Source: Calliopum simillimum (lineage: Eukaryota; Arthropoda; Insecta; Diptera; Lauxaniidae). Taken from it: DNA of 64,000 nucleotides. Under the pieces are notes generated by a model. That model had not been told where the DNA came from. It made no database searches and saw only the letters and a list, made by a program, of their open reading frames with translations. The stretch covers positions 54,930,028 to 54,994,027 of the forward strand of contig OX638372.1 of NCBI GenBank assembly GCA_951812925.1, in the 5' to 3' direction. Positions 1-11,522 of the stretch are shown piece after piece (within the stretch, counting starts at the first letter, position 1; each line of letters begins with the position of its first letter). A program made the translations under genes and the position numbers.

Positions 1-775
1 TGATTAAACTACTTGGTTCGAAGTGTAACTACTGCTATAGATGTTTTTGAATCAGTGTTGCCTACGTGTTGGGTGATGCGTTTTTCTTTCTTTCTGTCTG
101 TGTTTGTTTTGCATAGTGTGAGCGTAGTTCAAAAATATTGTTATTGGACTCTGTACCCTTGTTAAGTGCTGCTTGATTTTGACGAAAAAAATAAAAACAA
201 ACATAAAAATTTAAAAAAAGTATTACCAATGCGAAATTTTTTACTTTTAATGTCTTACCGTATAATTTCTCTATAGTTCTTTAACATAGGCATATTTCGT
301 TGTTGCTCTTGTTATCATTAAAATTTTTTTGATTTAAGATTAGTTATTGGGCCTTATTGTAAATAAATATTCTCGAAAATTTATTGTCTTATTCCTTGGA
401 AAAATAAGGCAATCGGCAATAGTTTGAGAGGGAATTTTTTCACGTTTATTGCTTAAATTTATTACCCAACTTTGTACTAGAGAATAGTAATGTATAAATG
501 AATAATTATAAATAACGTTTGACAAATTAAAAACTTTAGTACAACAATTAAATAGCTTATTGAAATGGCTTTCATATGACACTTAAATTTTTAATATCCA
601 TCCAAGCGTTTCCAACTTGCACCGGGTCTACTAAAACTACTTTTCACTTCATTTTTTTTTTGCGAACTTTTTGATGCAAACTTTCCATTTTGAAAATCCA
701 TTTAAATGATTAAAAAATCATTTTTTAATTGTTTTAATTTCCATAAATTTTTTATCAGATGCAATTTGCTATTGC
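1..775. other. AT-rich non-coding stretch, nothing recognised
   Basis: No convincing coding region, repeat boundary or RNA signature is seen. The 80-codon minus-strand reading frame at 340-582 has no recognisable motif and AT-driven composition, so it is not treated as a gene. Confidence 0.5.
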
Positions 776-830
776 TTGTTTTTTTTTTTTAATTTAGATG
801 TCAAAATCCAGTGGGAAATGGAAAGAAATG

Positions 831-1045
831 TCAACGATATTGGCAAAAACAGCATTGCCAAATGTTTTTTTTGCAAAATGTCTACGGTCTTGGAAAAAGT
901 CAAACTGTTGCAAACTGGTTGTTGTCAACGATATTGGAAAGACTCAGCATTGCCATATGCTTTATTTGTGCAAAATGTCTGCGGTCTTGGAAAAAGTCAG
1001 CGTTGCAAACTGGTTATTTCTGAAAATGTCAACGATATTAAAATA
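831..1045. repeat. Short tandem repeat, about 2.2 units of ~94-104 bp
   Basis: The motif TCAACGATATT recurs at 831, 925 and 1029, each time followed by related text (GCATTGCCA, GCAAAATGTCT, CGGTCTTGGAAAAAGTCA). Units are imperfect, with spacings of 94 and 104 bp. The overlapping 70-122 codon frames across it are a by-product of the repeat. They show the same peptide words in three different frames, which is not how a real protein gene behaves. Confidence 0.7.
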
Positions 1046-1065
1046 AAAAATCATCCCTGCAGGAA

Positions 1066-1128
1066 TGGGAGTTTCCATTCAAAAAATTCCCTCAGAGAGG
1101 GAATATTTTCTCGAGAATGGAAACTCCC
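1066..1128. repeat. Short imperfect hairpin
   Basis: GGGAGTTTCCATTC near 1068 is mirrored by GAATGGAAACTCCC ending near 1128. An inner pair (ATTCCCTC / GAGGGAAT) lies close to the centre. It could be a small MITE remnant or a chance hairpin. No target duplication was seen. Confidence 0.5.
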
Positions 1129-1894
1129 TTCAGATTTACGATAAGGCCCATTATATGTGTAAAAGGAGTGCAAGAGACAAAAAGTAAATGTTGAGTAAAA
1201 TGCAGTTTAAGTGCAAAGTTTCAAAGTTCGTCAAAGAACCATTGAAGTATACCCCATTCTGTGCATTTTTTCGAAAGTTGTAGAATGATTGTAAAAATAT
1301 TTTTGATTTTAGAACAAAAATATTAGTGGTATTCACGAAGTAAGGCAGCTGGCGGGGCAGATGAGTTAAATAGCACAGTGTAAACTAAGTAAGTGAACGA
1401 CTGTGTAGCATTATTGCTAAAGAGCTACGAAATCAGCTAGTTTTTGTTTACTTTTGAAAAATAAAAGAATTTAGTGTCAGAATTTATGAATCAAAATTTA
1501 TGAAAATACCTACCACGGAAGTCCAATAATTGTCCAACAGAGTTTTTGGACTTTTCAGCTTTACGCTTTTCCTTTTGGCGGTCCATTTTATTTTAATTTA
1601 CATAACAAAAAATTGAATTTTATTTCAACGCAAATGTCAACATAATTCTGACACATGTTCTGTACTTAATTTGTAATGAGTATTTAATTTTTTCTTGAGC
1701 GAAGTATGTATGCTAGTTGTTATTTAATAAAAAAGAAAATTTATAGGTACTTGTACCCCTTTACTTCTTAACAAATCTATAATTTTTATCTCTTAATGGT
1801 GTTCCACAGAGCCTTAAGATCTCAAAAGTGATGTAATTATTATTATCGCTCCATCAAGTCGCATACTAAACATATTTTTTCATAAATTGTCCCT
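1129..1894. other. Non-coding stretch, nothing recognised
   Basis: AT-rich sequence without a usable reading frame. The phrase TTGTACCCCTTT occurs near 1750 and again near 1893, which may be the edge of an old repeat. No other structure is visible. Confidence 0.4.
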
Positions 1895-2130
1895 TGTACC
1901 CCTTTGCTTTCAACGCCTTAAATTTATTTTCATAATTAGAAACTAATTACATGTAAATTTGATCTATTCCACAAAGAACGTCCCATATCTAAAATACGTT
2001 GCTTTGTCTAAAAGATTACACTCTAAGCAAAACTGTGTTAAATTTCCCACAAACTGCGTAAAATGGGAGCCACACAATACTGTTACAATATGTAAAATTT
2101 TACTCGTAACACTTTACAAATGAGGAGTTA

Positions 2131-2372
2131 TTTTTCAAAAGGGCTTGTTTCCAAATGGCAATAGTAATGTCATATTATTCATTGCCTGATATTTTGTTAG
2201 AAATTAATAAAATTGGTCTGTGTTTTTACGAGAAGTTTACTTAATAGTGTAAAATTTGTGGCATTAAGATAACAAAATGATATCGTTCAAATAACCCACT
2301 ATTATACCACGTAATGTGTATGACATTACTTTTGCCGTGTTTTGGAAATAAGCCCTTTTGAAAAAAAAAAAA
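2131..2372. mobile_element. Small MITE-like element with ~45-bp terminal inverted repeats
   Basis: TTTTTCAAAAGGGCTTGTTT at 2131 is mirrored by AAATAAGCCCTTTTGAAAAA ending near 2370. The similarity continues inward through TTCCAAA-TGGCAA-AGTAATGTC. It is about 240 bp long, without coding capacity, and nested in the inverted-repeat element 1895-5585. Confidence 0.65.
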
Positions 2373-2379
2373 CTCAAAT

Positions 2380-3165
2380 GTTTTACCTAATCTCATCCAT
2401 CTCTGTCAAACAGTTTCAGAGACATGAAGAATTGTTTGTTTAGAGATGTTATATGCTTCGGCGCTTACACATTTGTGAATGCATGAATGCATATTTATTG
2501 TTACAAAGTAGACAAATCCAGAAAATATAGACAGATAATACATATTATGATGTCCTGGAATTTTAAATGAATTATGTCCTAAAGCCAATCGGTTAAATGG
2601 TTGTCGAGTTATGGACTTTTTTGATTCCCGGGCTAAGCCGAATGTCTTTGAAAGAAAAATATCATGAAAATCGAATAACTGGTTTTTGAGTTAAGGACAA
2701 ATAGTCTTGAGTTATAGACACAGACAGACAGACGTTGTATTTTATGTACTTAGTAGTACTAGTTGCCCCGGGAGCGACTTTGTTCGGCCGTTCCCGTTAC
2801 CCTTTAAAAATGTATGTACCTAATCTCATCTAGCTCTGTCAAACAGTCTCAGAATACTGTTTTTTATATCATGGTATTGGACATTTTCCAGTTGTAATTT
2901 GTGCCGGTGCCAGAATTTTTTAATATTCCGGGCAAAGCCGATTTAATTTCTCATCTGATAAAATGTCTTTGAAAGCAAAAAATTATGCAAATCGGATAAC
3001 TGACTTTTGAATTATGGGATTTTTCAAAAACACGGACGAAATTTCAAGAACCCGGACGAAACCAAAAAACTTCCTATGAGTCATGCAAATCCGACAAACG
3101 GTCCTTGAATCATGGAGACACAGACAGATAGAGAGACGTTGTATTTTATATAGTAGTATGATGAT
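2380..3165. repeat. Old direct repeat pair (about 2380-2760 and 2815-3165)
   Basis: Both halves share ACCTAATCTCATC, CTCTGTCAAACAGT, ATTCCGGGC-AAGCCGA, ATGTCTTTGAAAG and the ending ACAGACAG-AGACGTTGTATTTTAT in the same order. They are diverged and of unequal length. This is a dispersed repeat that duplicated or inserted twice. The 'ACACAGACAGACAGACG' tail is common in fly dispersed repeats, but I cannot name the family. Confidence 0.55.
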
Positions 3166-3357
3166 AAGAAAACTTATTTGCCTACTTCTAATAATCAATT
3201 GGTTAAAAAAACAACAGCATAACCGACTAAACATCTAACTTTTTACGGGACAGTGTTTTTCCATCCTGTGCCAAATTTTGGTAACTTTAGCTTGAAATTT
3301 AAAGGGCTGGGATCCATTTTTGAAGTTACAACCTCAGTATATTTAAGTGAAAAAAAA

Positions 3358-3912
3358 ACTAGTAAGGATGTTACCTTTGGCCTGGTCAAACATTAAATAC
3401 CGTACACTGCAGCATTGTGAAAATGTTGCTTATATGGGAGGTTCCAGTCCCTCTTGTCCGAGTTCACCCAGTTTTTGCTCAGAGCTTGCATTTATAGATC
3501 TAAGTGTCTGCGTGTTTGGTTGGATTATCTTAAAAAAGACTTTCAGTATAGCTTTTTGAAACTTTTACTTATGTGGGAGGTGCCACGCCCTTTTGTCCGA
3601 ATTTGCCCTTACAATTCGTGTATTATGTATTTATGTTGCATTGTCCGTTGATCAATTTCGCTCGTTTTCAATCCCACGAGCTAACTTTGACAACGGAGGC
3701 AGTGTACCAAATTTCATTGAATTATCTTGCTCGGTTTTCCCAAAAAATTTATTTCCACACAAACCCAGTCAGCCAGCCAGCCAGACAGACGGACATGGCT
3801 ATATCGACTAAGGAGCTTATCAAGAATATATATACTTTTCTATATCTGCCACGCCTCCTATGCGTTACAAACCGAAGGACAAAGTGAATATTCTCTGGGT
3901 GTAGGGTATAAA
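3358..3912 (-). mobile_element. DINE-1-like helentron (non-autonomous), reversed and shortened
   Basis: Read on the minus strand it starts with TATACCCTACACCCAG at 3912. It then carries AAGTATATATATTCTTGATAAG, an AGTCGATATAGCCATGTCCG phrase followed by CTGGCTGGCTGGCTG, and repeated GGCGTGGCACCTCCCACATA blocks. It ends at ACTAGT near 3358. This order matches the two longer copies at 16326-17287 and 20026-20987 and resembles Drosophila DINE-1 (TATACCC start, short internal microsatellite, 'gccacgcc' repeats). The overlapping short ORFs here are shadows of the repeat. Confidence 0.75.
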
Positions 3913-5386
3913 AATACAAAAATGTTCGTAACTAAAAACTACGATTTTCGAGATACCAACTTTTCCTTGAACGTATCGATATGTATGTACAGAAAACAGC
4001 ACAATTTTCTGGGTCGCGCTCTTCTCAGTGGAAACATTGATTAAGTAGAGCATCTTTATGTAAAGTAACCCTTTTTCATATGATAATTTCTCACCGATTT
4101 TCAGACTGATAAAATAGCTTGGGGTAATGTACGAATTCCACACAGTGGGCTGAAAGCACTGTCTTATGGGCATGTCCAGTTCTGTTTTTTATGGTCTTTT
4201 TTTTAGAGACTTTTGCTTAATATGTTTTATTTTAGTAAAAACATATAACTGCCTATTAGCAGTTCCAAAAAAAACCACAGTATAAAAATGTTCTATACAA
4301 AACTATCCAGTTCATGAACGGCTATCGCTATAACCGATATAATTTGGGAAATATCATGAGATAAACCAAGGTTGAATTTAAAGAGGAAACTGCGAAGCAT
4401 TTTTTTTTTTCCTTCATGTGGGACATGAGTAGCGCTTACGTGATGGATATCGCACAATATGGTGCGAGTACTATTTTTAAATTGAACCCATTCACGTGTG
4501 GCGACAGCAACAGCACTTTGTCATAGCGTGACAATAATAAAATGTTGATAAAAATATCAAAATTAATCAAAATTAAATTTCACTTATCAGAATGTCACCT
4601 CAAAACAAATACTTTGTTTATATTTTAAAATTATAGATTTTCTGTTACTGATTAAAAGGTTCAGTAGGTTCGAGTACTAAATGATAATGCCGGTGCAAAA
4701 GTTGTTTGTTTTTTACTTTGAATGACAAACAAAAATGATTTTTTTTTTCTTTTGCTTCAATTTAGTTCATGTATTATTGTATTAATTAGAAAAATTTTAA
4801 TTTTTATAGACTTTTAACAATTATGACTAACTTGAAAAACTCATGCTATAAAGGTGTGCGCTATTGAATGCATGGGTGATTTTGCGTTGTAACTTTTGTA
4901 GTTTCTACTACTTACTACTGCTGTAAAAGATATATCATCATAAAAATATCCGGTTTTTCTTGTAATATATTACACACAATGAATGAATGTTTGCATTAAT
5001 TTAACTACTTATACTTATACTCGTATCTACACTTTTAAGTCACGAATTAATTTGGTTCAAAGAACTACAAATGCTTTGCATGTTTACCAAATGAAGGTAA
5101 CACTGGTGCCCCCGTAGTTTCGTATATACTATGTGGGTATTGAACGCATGTCATAATGTTAATGAACGTACATATATCTTTGAGTAATACAAACCACATT
5201 GCAAGTAACCAAAAAAACAAACAAACGAACAAATAAAAAATAAACGTAACTCCAAAGTCCGATTCTAAAATTATTACTTGCAACTAATGTACATGTAATG
5301 TAAAATAAATACAACGTGTAAAATCCTCAAAAACCTCTTAAGTTCGCAAAAAGCGTTAAAATCAATACTAATTTTAACAGTTGAGA
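3913..5386. other. Interior of inverted-repeat element; nothing further recognised
   Basis: About 1.5 kb of AT-rich DNA with no ORF that has a recognisable motif and no clear repeat. It lies between the reversed DINE-1-like element and the right inverted arm at 5387. Confidence 0.4.
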
Positions 5387-5671
5387 AAATTTTACATATT
5401 GCCACAGTCTTATGTAAGTAGCTCCCATTTTACACATTTTGTGGGAAATTTTACACAGTTTTGTTTAGAGTATATTCTTTTAGACAAAGCAATGAATTTT
5501 AGATATGGGACGTTCTTTGTGGAATAAATCATATTTACATGTAATTAAATTCTTATTGTCAAAAAAATTTAAGGGGTTGCACTGTGCTCCCAAATGCTTT
5601 CGTATGGGAAAAAAGTCCGAAAAAAAGTTCGATTTTGATCCTTTTTTCTTTCTCAGAATACGTGGGCTGCT

Positions 5672-8496
5672 ATATATGGGCCATTCCATCAATTGGCGAC
5701 ATGGTTTTGTACCCGTGGTTCTCCGATTTTGACCAAACTATAGAATATCATAATATAGAGCAGAAGAAGAATATCCGTCAACTTTTTTGTGGTCAAAGTT
5801 GCTCCACTGTTTTTTGGCGCGCAATTCAAATTTCGATCAAACGAAAAAATGACTATTTCTTTTATTTTTTAACGACCTGAAAATTGAGTGCAAGAAATTT
5901 TGAAGTTATACAATTCTATGTAAAAAAATCTCAGGTTTCCGATAAAAATATTTTCAAAATCCAAAAAAATTTTCAAAATCCAAAAAAAACCATTTTTTTT
6001 CCAAAAAACCAGTTTTTTGTGCTTTTCCCCCAACTTTTTTTCAAAATTGACTTTTCCATTCGATTCCTCGTTCAATTTTACATAAGAATCAGTGTTCAAA
6101 AATATGGGACTCTGATCCCATGAACAGCAAAAAAAATCCAAAGTTATCGCTATACGGCGCAGTCTGTTCGCTTAGAAGGTTGTGTGCAGGAGGCAAATAA
6201 CACTATGCAACAAATGAGTAAAAATTTTTTCCCCAGGGAATGCCATTATTCATTTTATATGTAAAATGGGCTGCTGATTCCGAAAATTGCATTATTTTTT
6301 TTTTTATTTCTTGTCGTTTTTGAGATATCGGTCATTTTCGGTTTTCGGACCAAAAAAAAGAGATAGGTCCATTTAAATACAAATATCTCAAGAACCAATA
6401 TTTGTGTTCAAACGTATTATATCTCATATTAAAGGTAATTAAATTACCTCCAAATGATATTCACATTACTTTTTGATTGGTTTGTTAGTTTCGGCGAAAT
6501 AAATTGATTTCTAAAAAAAACATTTTTTTTTTTCGAAAAAATTAACAAAAAATCAAAATCAACTGCAGATTTATACAAGAAGAAATAACTTTTTTATAAT
6601 TTTTCTTTCTTTTGTATCATAGACTATATATTTGTAAAGAAAATAAAATACCTTTTAAAAAAATCGATGGAAAAATGCAAAAGTTGTATACAATTCATTG
6701 AAAAGTTACCAAAATGCGTTTTTCCCTATTTTTTTCGTTTTTATGTAATAAACTGTTTGATAATATGAAACCTTTTGTAAAACACATGAGAAAATCAAAA
6801 AAATTCTTAAAGTAGGCGTTAAAAAAAAATACACGTGTATCGTCGTTTTTCTCCAGCACGTCAGATTTTTTTTTTAATCGATTCTTGAAGTTTTTTAATC
6901 CACTGTACATGAAAAATACAAAAATAACGCATTCTTGTGTTAAATCGATGAATTTAACTATATGATCTTTACATTTGAGATGTATTATGTGTTCAGTAAA
7001 CTTATGCAGGATATTACGAGGAATATTTTTGTAGACAATTTTAACCCTCTAAAACCCCCACATGTGGGTCATTTTGACCTAAATGTGGGGGGTCAAAATG
7101 ACCCACTTGTAAGGGTCTTAGAGGGTTAAAATTTTTTACAAAAATATTCCCCGTAATATCCTGCATAAGTTTACTGAACACATAATACATCTCAAATGTA
7201 AGGATCATATAGTTAAATTCATCGATTTAACACAAGAATGCGCTATTTTTGTATTTTTCATGTACAGTGGATTAAAAAACTTCAAGAATCGATTAAAAAA
7301 AAATCTGACGTGCTGGAGAAAAACGACGATACACGTGTATTTTTTTTTAACGCCTACTTTAAGAATTTTTTTGATTTTCTCATGTGTTTTACAAAAACTT
7401 TCATATTATCGAACAGTTTATTACATAAAAACGAAAAAAATAGGGAAAAACGCATTTTGGTAACTTTTCAATGAATTGTATACAACTTTTGCATTTTTCC
7501 ATCGATTTTTTTAAAAGGTATTTTATTTTCTTTACAAATATATAGTCTATGATACAAAAGAAAGAAAAATTATAAAAAAGTTATTTCTTCTTGTATAAAT
7601 CTGCAGTTGATTTTGATTTTTTGTTAATTTTTTCGAAAAAAAAAAATGTTTTTTTTAGAAATCAATTTATTTCGCCGAAACTAACAAACCAACCAAAAAG
7701 TAATGTGAATTTCATTTGGAGGTAATTTAATTATCTTTAATATGAGATATAATACGTTTGAACACAAATATTGGTTCTTGAGATATTTGTATTTAAATGG
7801 ACCTATCTCTTTTTTTTGGTCCGAAAACCGAAAATGACCGATATCTCAAAAACGACACGAAATAAAAAAAAAAATAATGCAATTTTCGGAATCAGCAGCC
7901 CATTTTACATATAGAATTAATAATGGCATTCCCTGGGGAAAAAATTTTTACTCATTTGTTGCATAGTGTTATTTGCCTCCTGCACACAACCTTCTAAGCG
8001 AACAGACTGCGCCGTATAGCGATAACTTTGGATTTTTTTTGCTGTTCATGGGATCAGAGTCCCATATTTTTGAACACTGATTCTTATGTAAAATTGAACG
8101 AGGAATCGAATGGAAAAGTCAATTTTGAAAAAAAGTTGGGGAAAAGCACAAAAAACTGGTTTTTTGGAAAAAAAAATGGTTTTTTTGGATTTTGAAAATT
8201 TTTTTGGATTTTGAAAATATTTTTATCGGAAACCTGAGATTTTTTTACATAGAATTGTATAACTTCAAAATTTCTTGCACTCAATTTTCAGGTCGTTAAA
8301 AAATAGAAGAAATAGTCATTTTTTCGTTTGATCGAAATTTGAATTGCGCGCCAAAAAACAGTAGAGCAACTTTGACCACTAAAAAGTTGACGGATATTCT
8401 TCTTCTGCTCTATATTATGATATTCTATAGTTTGGTCAAAATCGGAGAACCACGGGTACAAAACCATGTCGCCAATTGATGGAATGGCCCATATAT
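5672..8496. mobile_element. Fold-back element, 2.8-kb near-perfect palindrome
   Basis: The sequence from ATATATGGGCCATTCC at 5672 to GGAATGGCCCATATAT at 8496 reads almost the same on both strands. The arms are about 1.4 kb each and the centre is near 7084, where GTGGGTCATTTTGACC meets GGTCAAAATGACCCAC. Mismatches are few and scattered. The frame at 6695-6910 on the minus strand and the one at 7238-7474 on the plus strand are the same sequence, as expected. There is no transposase. Flanks are TATA-rich, so a TA or TATA target duplication is possible but not certain. A second, more diverged relative of the inner arms lies at 11523-12805. Confidence 0.85.
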
Positions 8497-8517
8497 TTCT
8501 GGCCTAGGCAACACTAA

Positions 8518-10388
8518 GGGCTGTTTTCTCAATGTCCGGTTAAATTTGTTCTTAACCGTACGATTGCTAACCATACGATAAATGAAATCAATGAATTCGT
8601 TTTCACAAACTGCTGATTAACTAACCAGGGGTTTGCTCATCGATTGTGAATTTTTCGATGTCAAAAAGACAATTTCAAATAAATTAAAACAAAATTAAAA
8701 ATAAAATTATTTCATAAATTTCACAAAAAAATGGAAGACTTGAAATATTTTAAATTCTAACGAATTTATTTGAATCTTCTGTATAGGAACATTTAGCTAT
8801 TGGAATTATCTTCCAAATGTTATTCATTTTGTTCAAACTGACTTAAATGTTCGCTGAAAAATTAGGTTTTTATAAAACAAGAAGACTGGGGCGGCCGCAA
8901 TTCGATGCCTTAAGGGGTATGGTATAGGTACGTGTATGTAGTTAATAAATATTTTTTTTCTTGGACAAGATTATACTTAACATTAGAGATCATTTTTTAA
9001 CTTTAATGAGGAAAATAATTTAATCAACAAACTGATGGTTTACGGAAATTATTTGAGCATATCTTAAAATGAATGATGAATAGTGGCTATTTTGTTTAAA
9101 TGCATGCTTTTGAAAAAATCGTTAACTGGATACGAACTTACTTTGCTTCAACATGAAAAACATATAGCTAAATCAACCTTTAACTACACAGGCACTCAAA
9201 AGAAAAAAATTTGTCTAAACACAATACTTCTTATATGCAGTCATAAAAACTTGTTGACGCTTAATCGGACTGCATCCTCAGGATTGTGAATATACCTGCA
9301 GAATTTTGAGATATCCTTGCTTAAAGTTTGCGAAAATGCTGTTTTAAGAATTATAGCGTAGCTACAGGAAAAAGTGAAATTCTCATTTTTTAATGAAATC
9401 GAATAGCCAGGGTATGAAATCTCTTTGTGTGGGCGATGCCACTCCCCCAAAACATTTCGTCCTTTGCATGGGGCTGAAATGTCCCCTCTTTAAAGAATCA
9501 TAACTCGGAAAGTAAGAGCCCTGTTGGAAAAGTTTGAAGGTGTGTTTTGATAAGAAAGAGTGAATCTCTCCAATGCCATTAAAAAACAGAGTTTCATCTT
9601 TTCATGTAGCTACGCCATAAGTTTCAAAACATTATTTTCTCCAACTTCAAGCAAGAATTGACAATTCGGAGGACGCAGTCCGATTCAGCGCCGAAAGAAT
9701 TATAAGACTGCATATACCAATTAACTTAATAGTTACATCAAATATCGAACGCATTTGTCATGACACCCCGGTAGTATCTCATAAAAGATATTAATTAAAA
9801 GTTTGGAGTTTTTTACCTGTGTTCATATTCACCGATAAGGTGGAAGTAATTTAGAAGTTGGCCACATTTGATTTCGAATTATTACTAACACAAAAACTTG
9901 TATTATACAGAAAATCCATCGATCGGTTCTTTGACTATATGGTTTTTCTTCTATAAAGGATTTCCAAAGGCAACGCCTAATTTGAGTTTCTTTTAATTTT
10001 TATATCAAAAATATGATTTTTATGAAAACGGAACAACGTCACTGTGAGATTTTTTCCAAGCCCACGTCTTAATAAAAGGATTCGTTGAATCAATTTAAAA
10101 TGTATATATATGCTCTACTATCATTGATTCAAAATATGTTTTTTGTATTTCATATGAAAGCCCGTAACCCATTAATTTTATGACAATTTTTAATTTTCAT
10201 TTAAAATAAAAATATTTTTTGTGAATTGTTCTTCTGATTAGAAATTAACCGGAACAGCATCTTGCCGTTAACTTAATCAGAACTTGACAAACTGATTACT
10301 ACTAAACAGATATTGAAAAAACGCTTTTCTTTCTAACTGCTGGTTAAAGTTCTGATTAGTGCTTAACCGGACATTGAGAAAACGGCCC
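8518..10388. mobile_element. TAA-flanked TIR element, PIF/Harbinger-like MITE
   Basis: The termini GGGCTGTTTTCTCAATGTCC (8518) and GGACATTGAGAAAACGGCCC (ends 10388) are near-perfect inverted repeats, with further pairing through GGTTAA. TAA lies directly outside both ends (8515-8517 and 10389-10391). Removing the element and one TAA leaves a continuous CAACACTAAGTGTTACC. A 3-bp TWA duplication and GGGC ends are typical of PIF/Harbinger. The family assignment is an inference because no transposase is present. It carries an inner fold-back at 9226-9716. Confidence 0.75.
9226..9716. mobile_element. Inner fold-back element with CTTATATGCAGTC ends
   Basis: CTTATATGCAGTC and GACGCTTAATCGGACTGCAT at the left are mirrored by TCCGATTCAGCGCC and GACTGCATATA at the right. 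The arms continue inward (CTTGCTTAAAGTT / AACTTCAAGCAAG; TAGCGTAGCTACA / TGTAGCTACGCCA). A half-length relative is found at 29117-29380 (CTTATATGCAGTCTTATG, GACGCTGAAT, CTTGCTTGAAGTTGAAG), so this is a dispersed family. Confidence 0.65.
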
Positions 10389-10397
10389 TAAGTGTTA

Positions 10398-11508
10398 CCA
10401 GGTGCAATCTGACATTTCCTTTTGAAAATTTGACATTTTTTAGCATAAACGTACTCAGAACGTTTTGACGTACGAACTTTGTGTTGTTTACAGTAACTTG
10501 AAAAAATCAATTTGGCAAAAAAATGGAATTAACTCGTGAGCATTTTCGTGCGATCATTTTTCACAACTTTCGACGTGGATTATCACGACAAGAGTGCATC
10601 GATGAACTTAAATCTTTATATGGCGATGAAGCACCATCCTATAGCACTGTGAAAAACTGGTTTAATGAGTTCAATCGTGGTCGTAGTTCGGTCGCCGACG
10701 AATTCCGTGAAGGTCGTCCAAAATCAGTTGTTGTGCCACAAAACATCGATACAGTGCATGAACTGATAACACAGTGCGACACATGAAAAGTGAACTAAAA
10801 TCCGTTATAAGGCGTCGAAGTACTCGCCGAAACAAGTAATTCTGCCAGAGCGTTTTTCAAAGTATACTCATATAAGGATTTTATGGTAATTTTTGCGATT
10901 TTAAGGCACTAGCTGAATTTTTTTCGGCTTAGTTTGTTTGGCATCGAAATCGAAAAATCGCTCAAAATCCTCAAAATCTTTCAAAGTTGCAATTTTCAGC
11001 CAAAATCCAATTTGAGGCAAAAAGTTGCAATTTTCATTATAATTATCCAGCTGAAAATTGCAACTTTAAGCGATTTTGAGGATTTTGAGCGATTTTTCGA
11101 TTTTTTCATATGGCTATATCTCGGTAACGAGCCGAGATATTGTTTTGATGACTTCAGCAATGTTGTAGCTATTGTATAGAAGAAAAAAAAAATGCCGAAC
11201 AAACTTAACCGAAAAAAATTCATCTAGTGCCTTAAAATCGCAAAAATTACCATAAAATCCTTACATGAGTCAACTTTGCAAAACGCTCTGGCAGAATTAC
11301 TTGCTTCGGCGAGTACTTTCGACGCCTTATAACGGATTATAGTTCACCGTCAACGACTTGAAAAATGTTGCACTGTGTAATGCAAGATCGTCTTGTGGCA
11401 TATTGTGAGATAGAGGCATCCTTGCACATTAGTTCCACTCCAATACATTCGATTTTGCATGAACACTTAGTTGCAAAAAACGTTTGTTCTCGTTGGAAAC
11501 CCCATAAT
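10398..11508 (+). pseudogene. Mariner transposase, split and truncated
   Basis: From ATG at 10523 the frame gives the N-terminal helix-turn-helix half of a mariner transposase: HFRAIIFHNFRRGLSRQECI, then the second DNA-binding helices with YSTVKNWFNEFNRGR and GRPKSVV. At 10769 it is interrupted by a 608-bp insertion and resumes at 11378 in the same frame, through HISSTPIHSILHEHLVAK and CSRWKPHN. The catalytic D,D34D core is missing, because similarity ends near 11508, just before a fold-back at 11523. The 5' end probably lies at 10398 after a TA (ACCAGGTGCAATCTGAC). It is non-functional and close to the mellifera-type mariners by memory of the family. Confidence 0.85.
10770..11377. mobile_element. 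608-bp palindromic TIR element inserted in mariner, TAA target duplication
   Basis: The ends CACAGTGC (10770) and GCACTGTG (ends 11377) are flanked by TAA on both sides (10767-10769, 11378-11380). Excision with one TAA restores the mariner frame across the junction. Arms pair through TCCGTTATAAGGCGTCGAA, AGTACTCGCCGAA and GAATTACTTG-TTCGGCGAG, then AAAATTACCATAAAATCC and the central AGTTGCAATTTTCA. There is no coding capacity. The two overlapping ORFs near 11000 are mirror shadows. Its termini and TSD length match the element at 30934-32124. Confidence 0.85.
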
Positions 11509-11522
11509 TATCAATCGCTTAT

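Larger units (their letters stand above)
1895..5585. mobile_element. Element with ~200-bp inverted ends (about 3.7 kb overall)
   Basis: About 200 bp at 1895-2107 is repeated in inverse orientation at about 5387-5585. Shared words include CACAAAGAACGTCCCATATC, GCTTTGTCTAAAAG and AAATTTCCCACAAA. The arms differ by small indels. The 3.3 kb between them has no transposase and holds a small MITE, an old repeat pair and a reversed DINE-1-like element. A non-autonomous inverted-repeat transposon filled by later insertions is the simplest reading. Two separate opposite copies of a short repeat is the alternative. Confidence 0.6.

Noticed and set aside
776..1144. Three overlapping plus-strand reading frames of 70-122 codons
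   Set aside because: They are three frames of one tandem repeat with the same peptide words. No start context or family motif.
7021..7140. Hairpin with ACCCACATGTGGGT at the palindrome centre, considered as a terminator or operator
   Set aside because: It is simply the centre of a 2.8-kb fold-back element in a eukaryotic genome.
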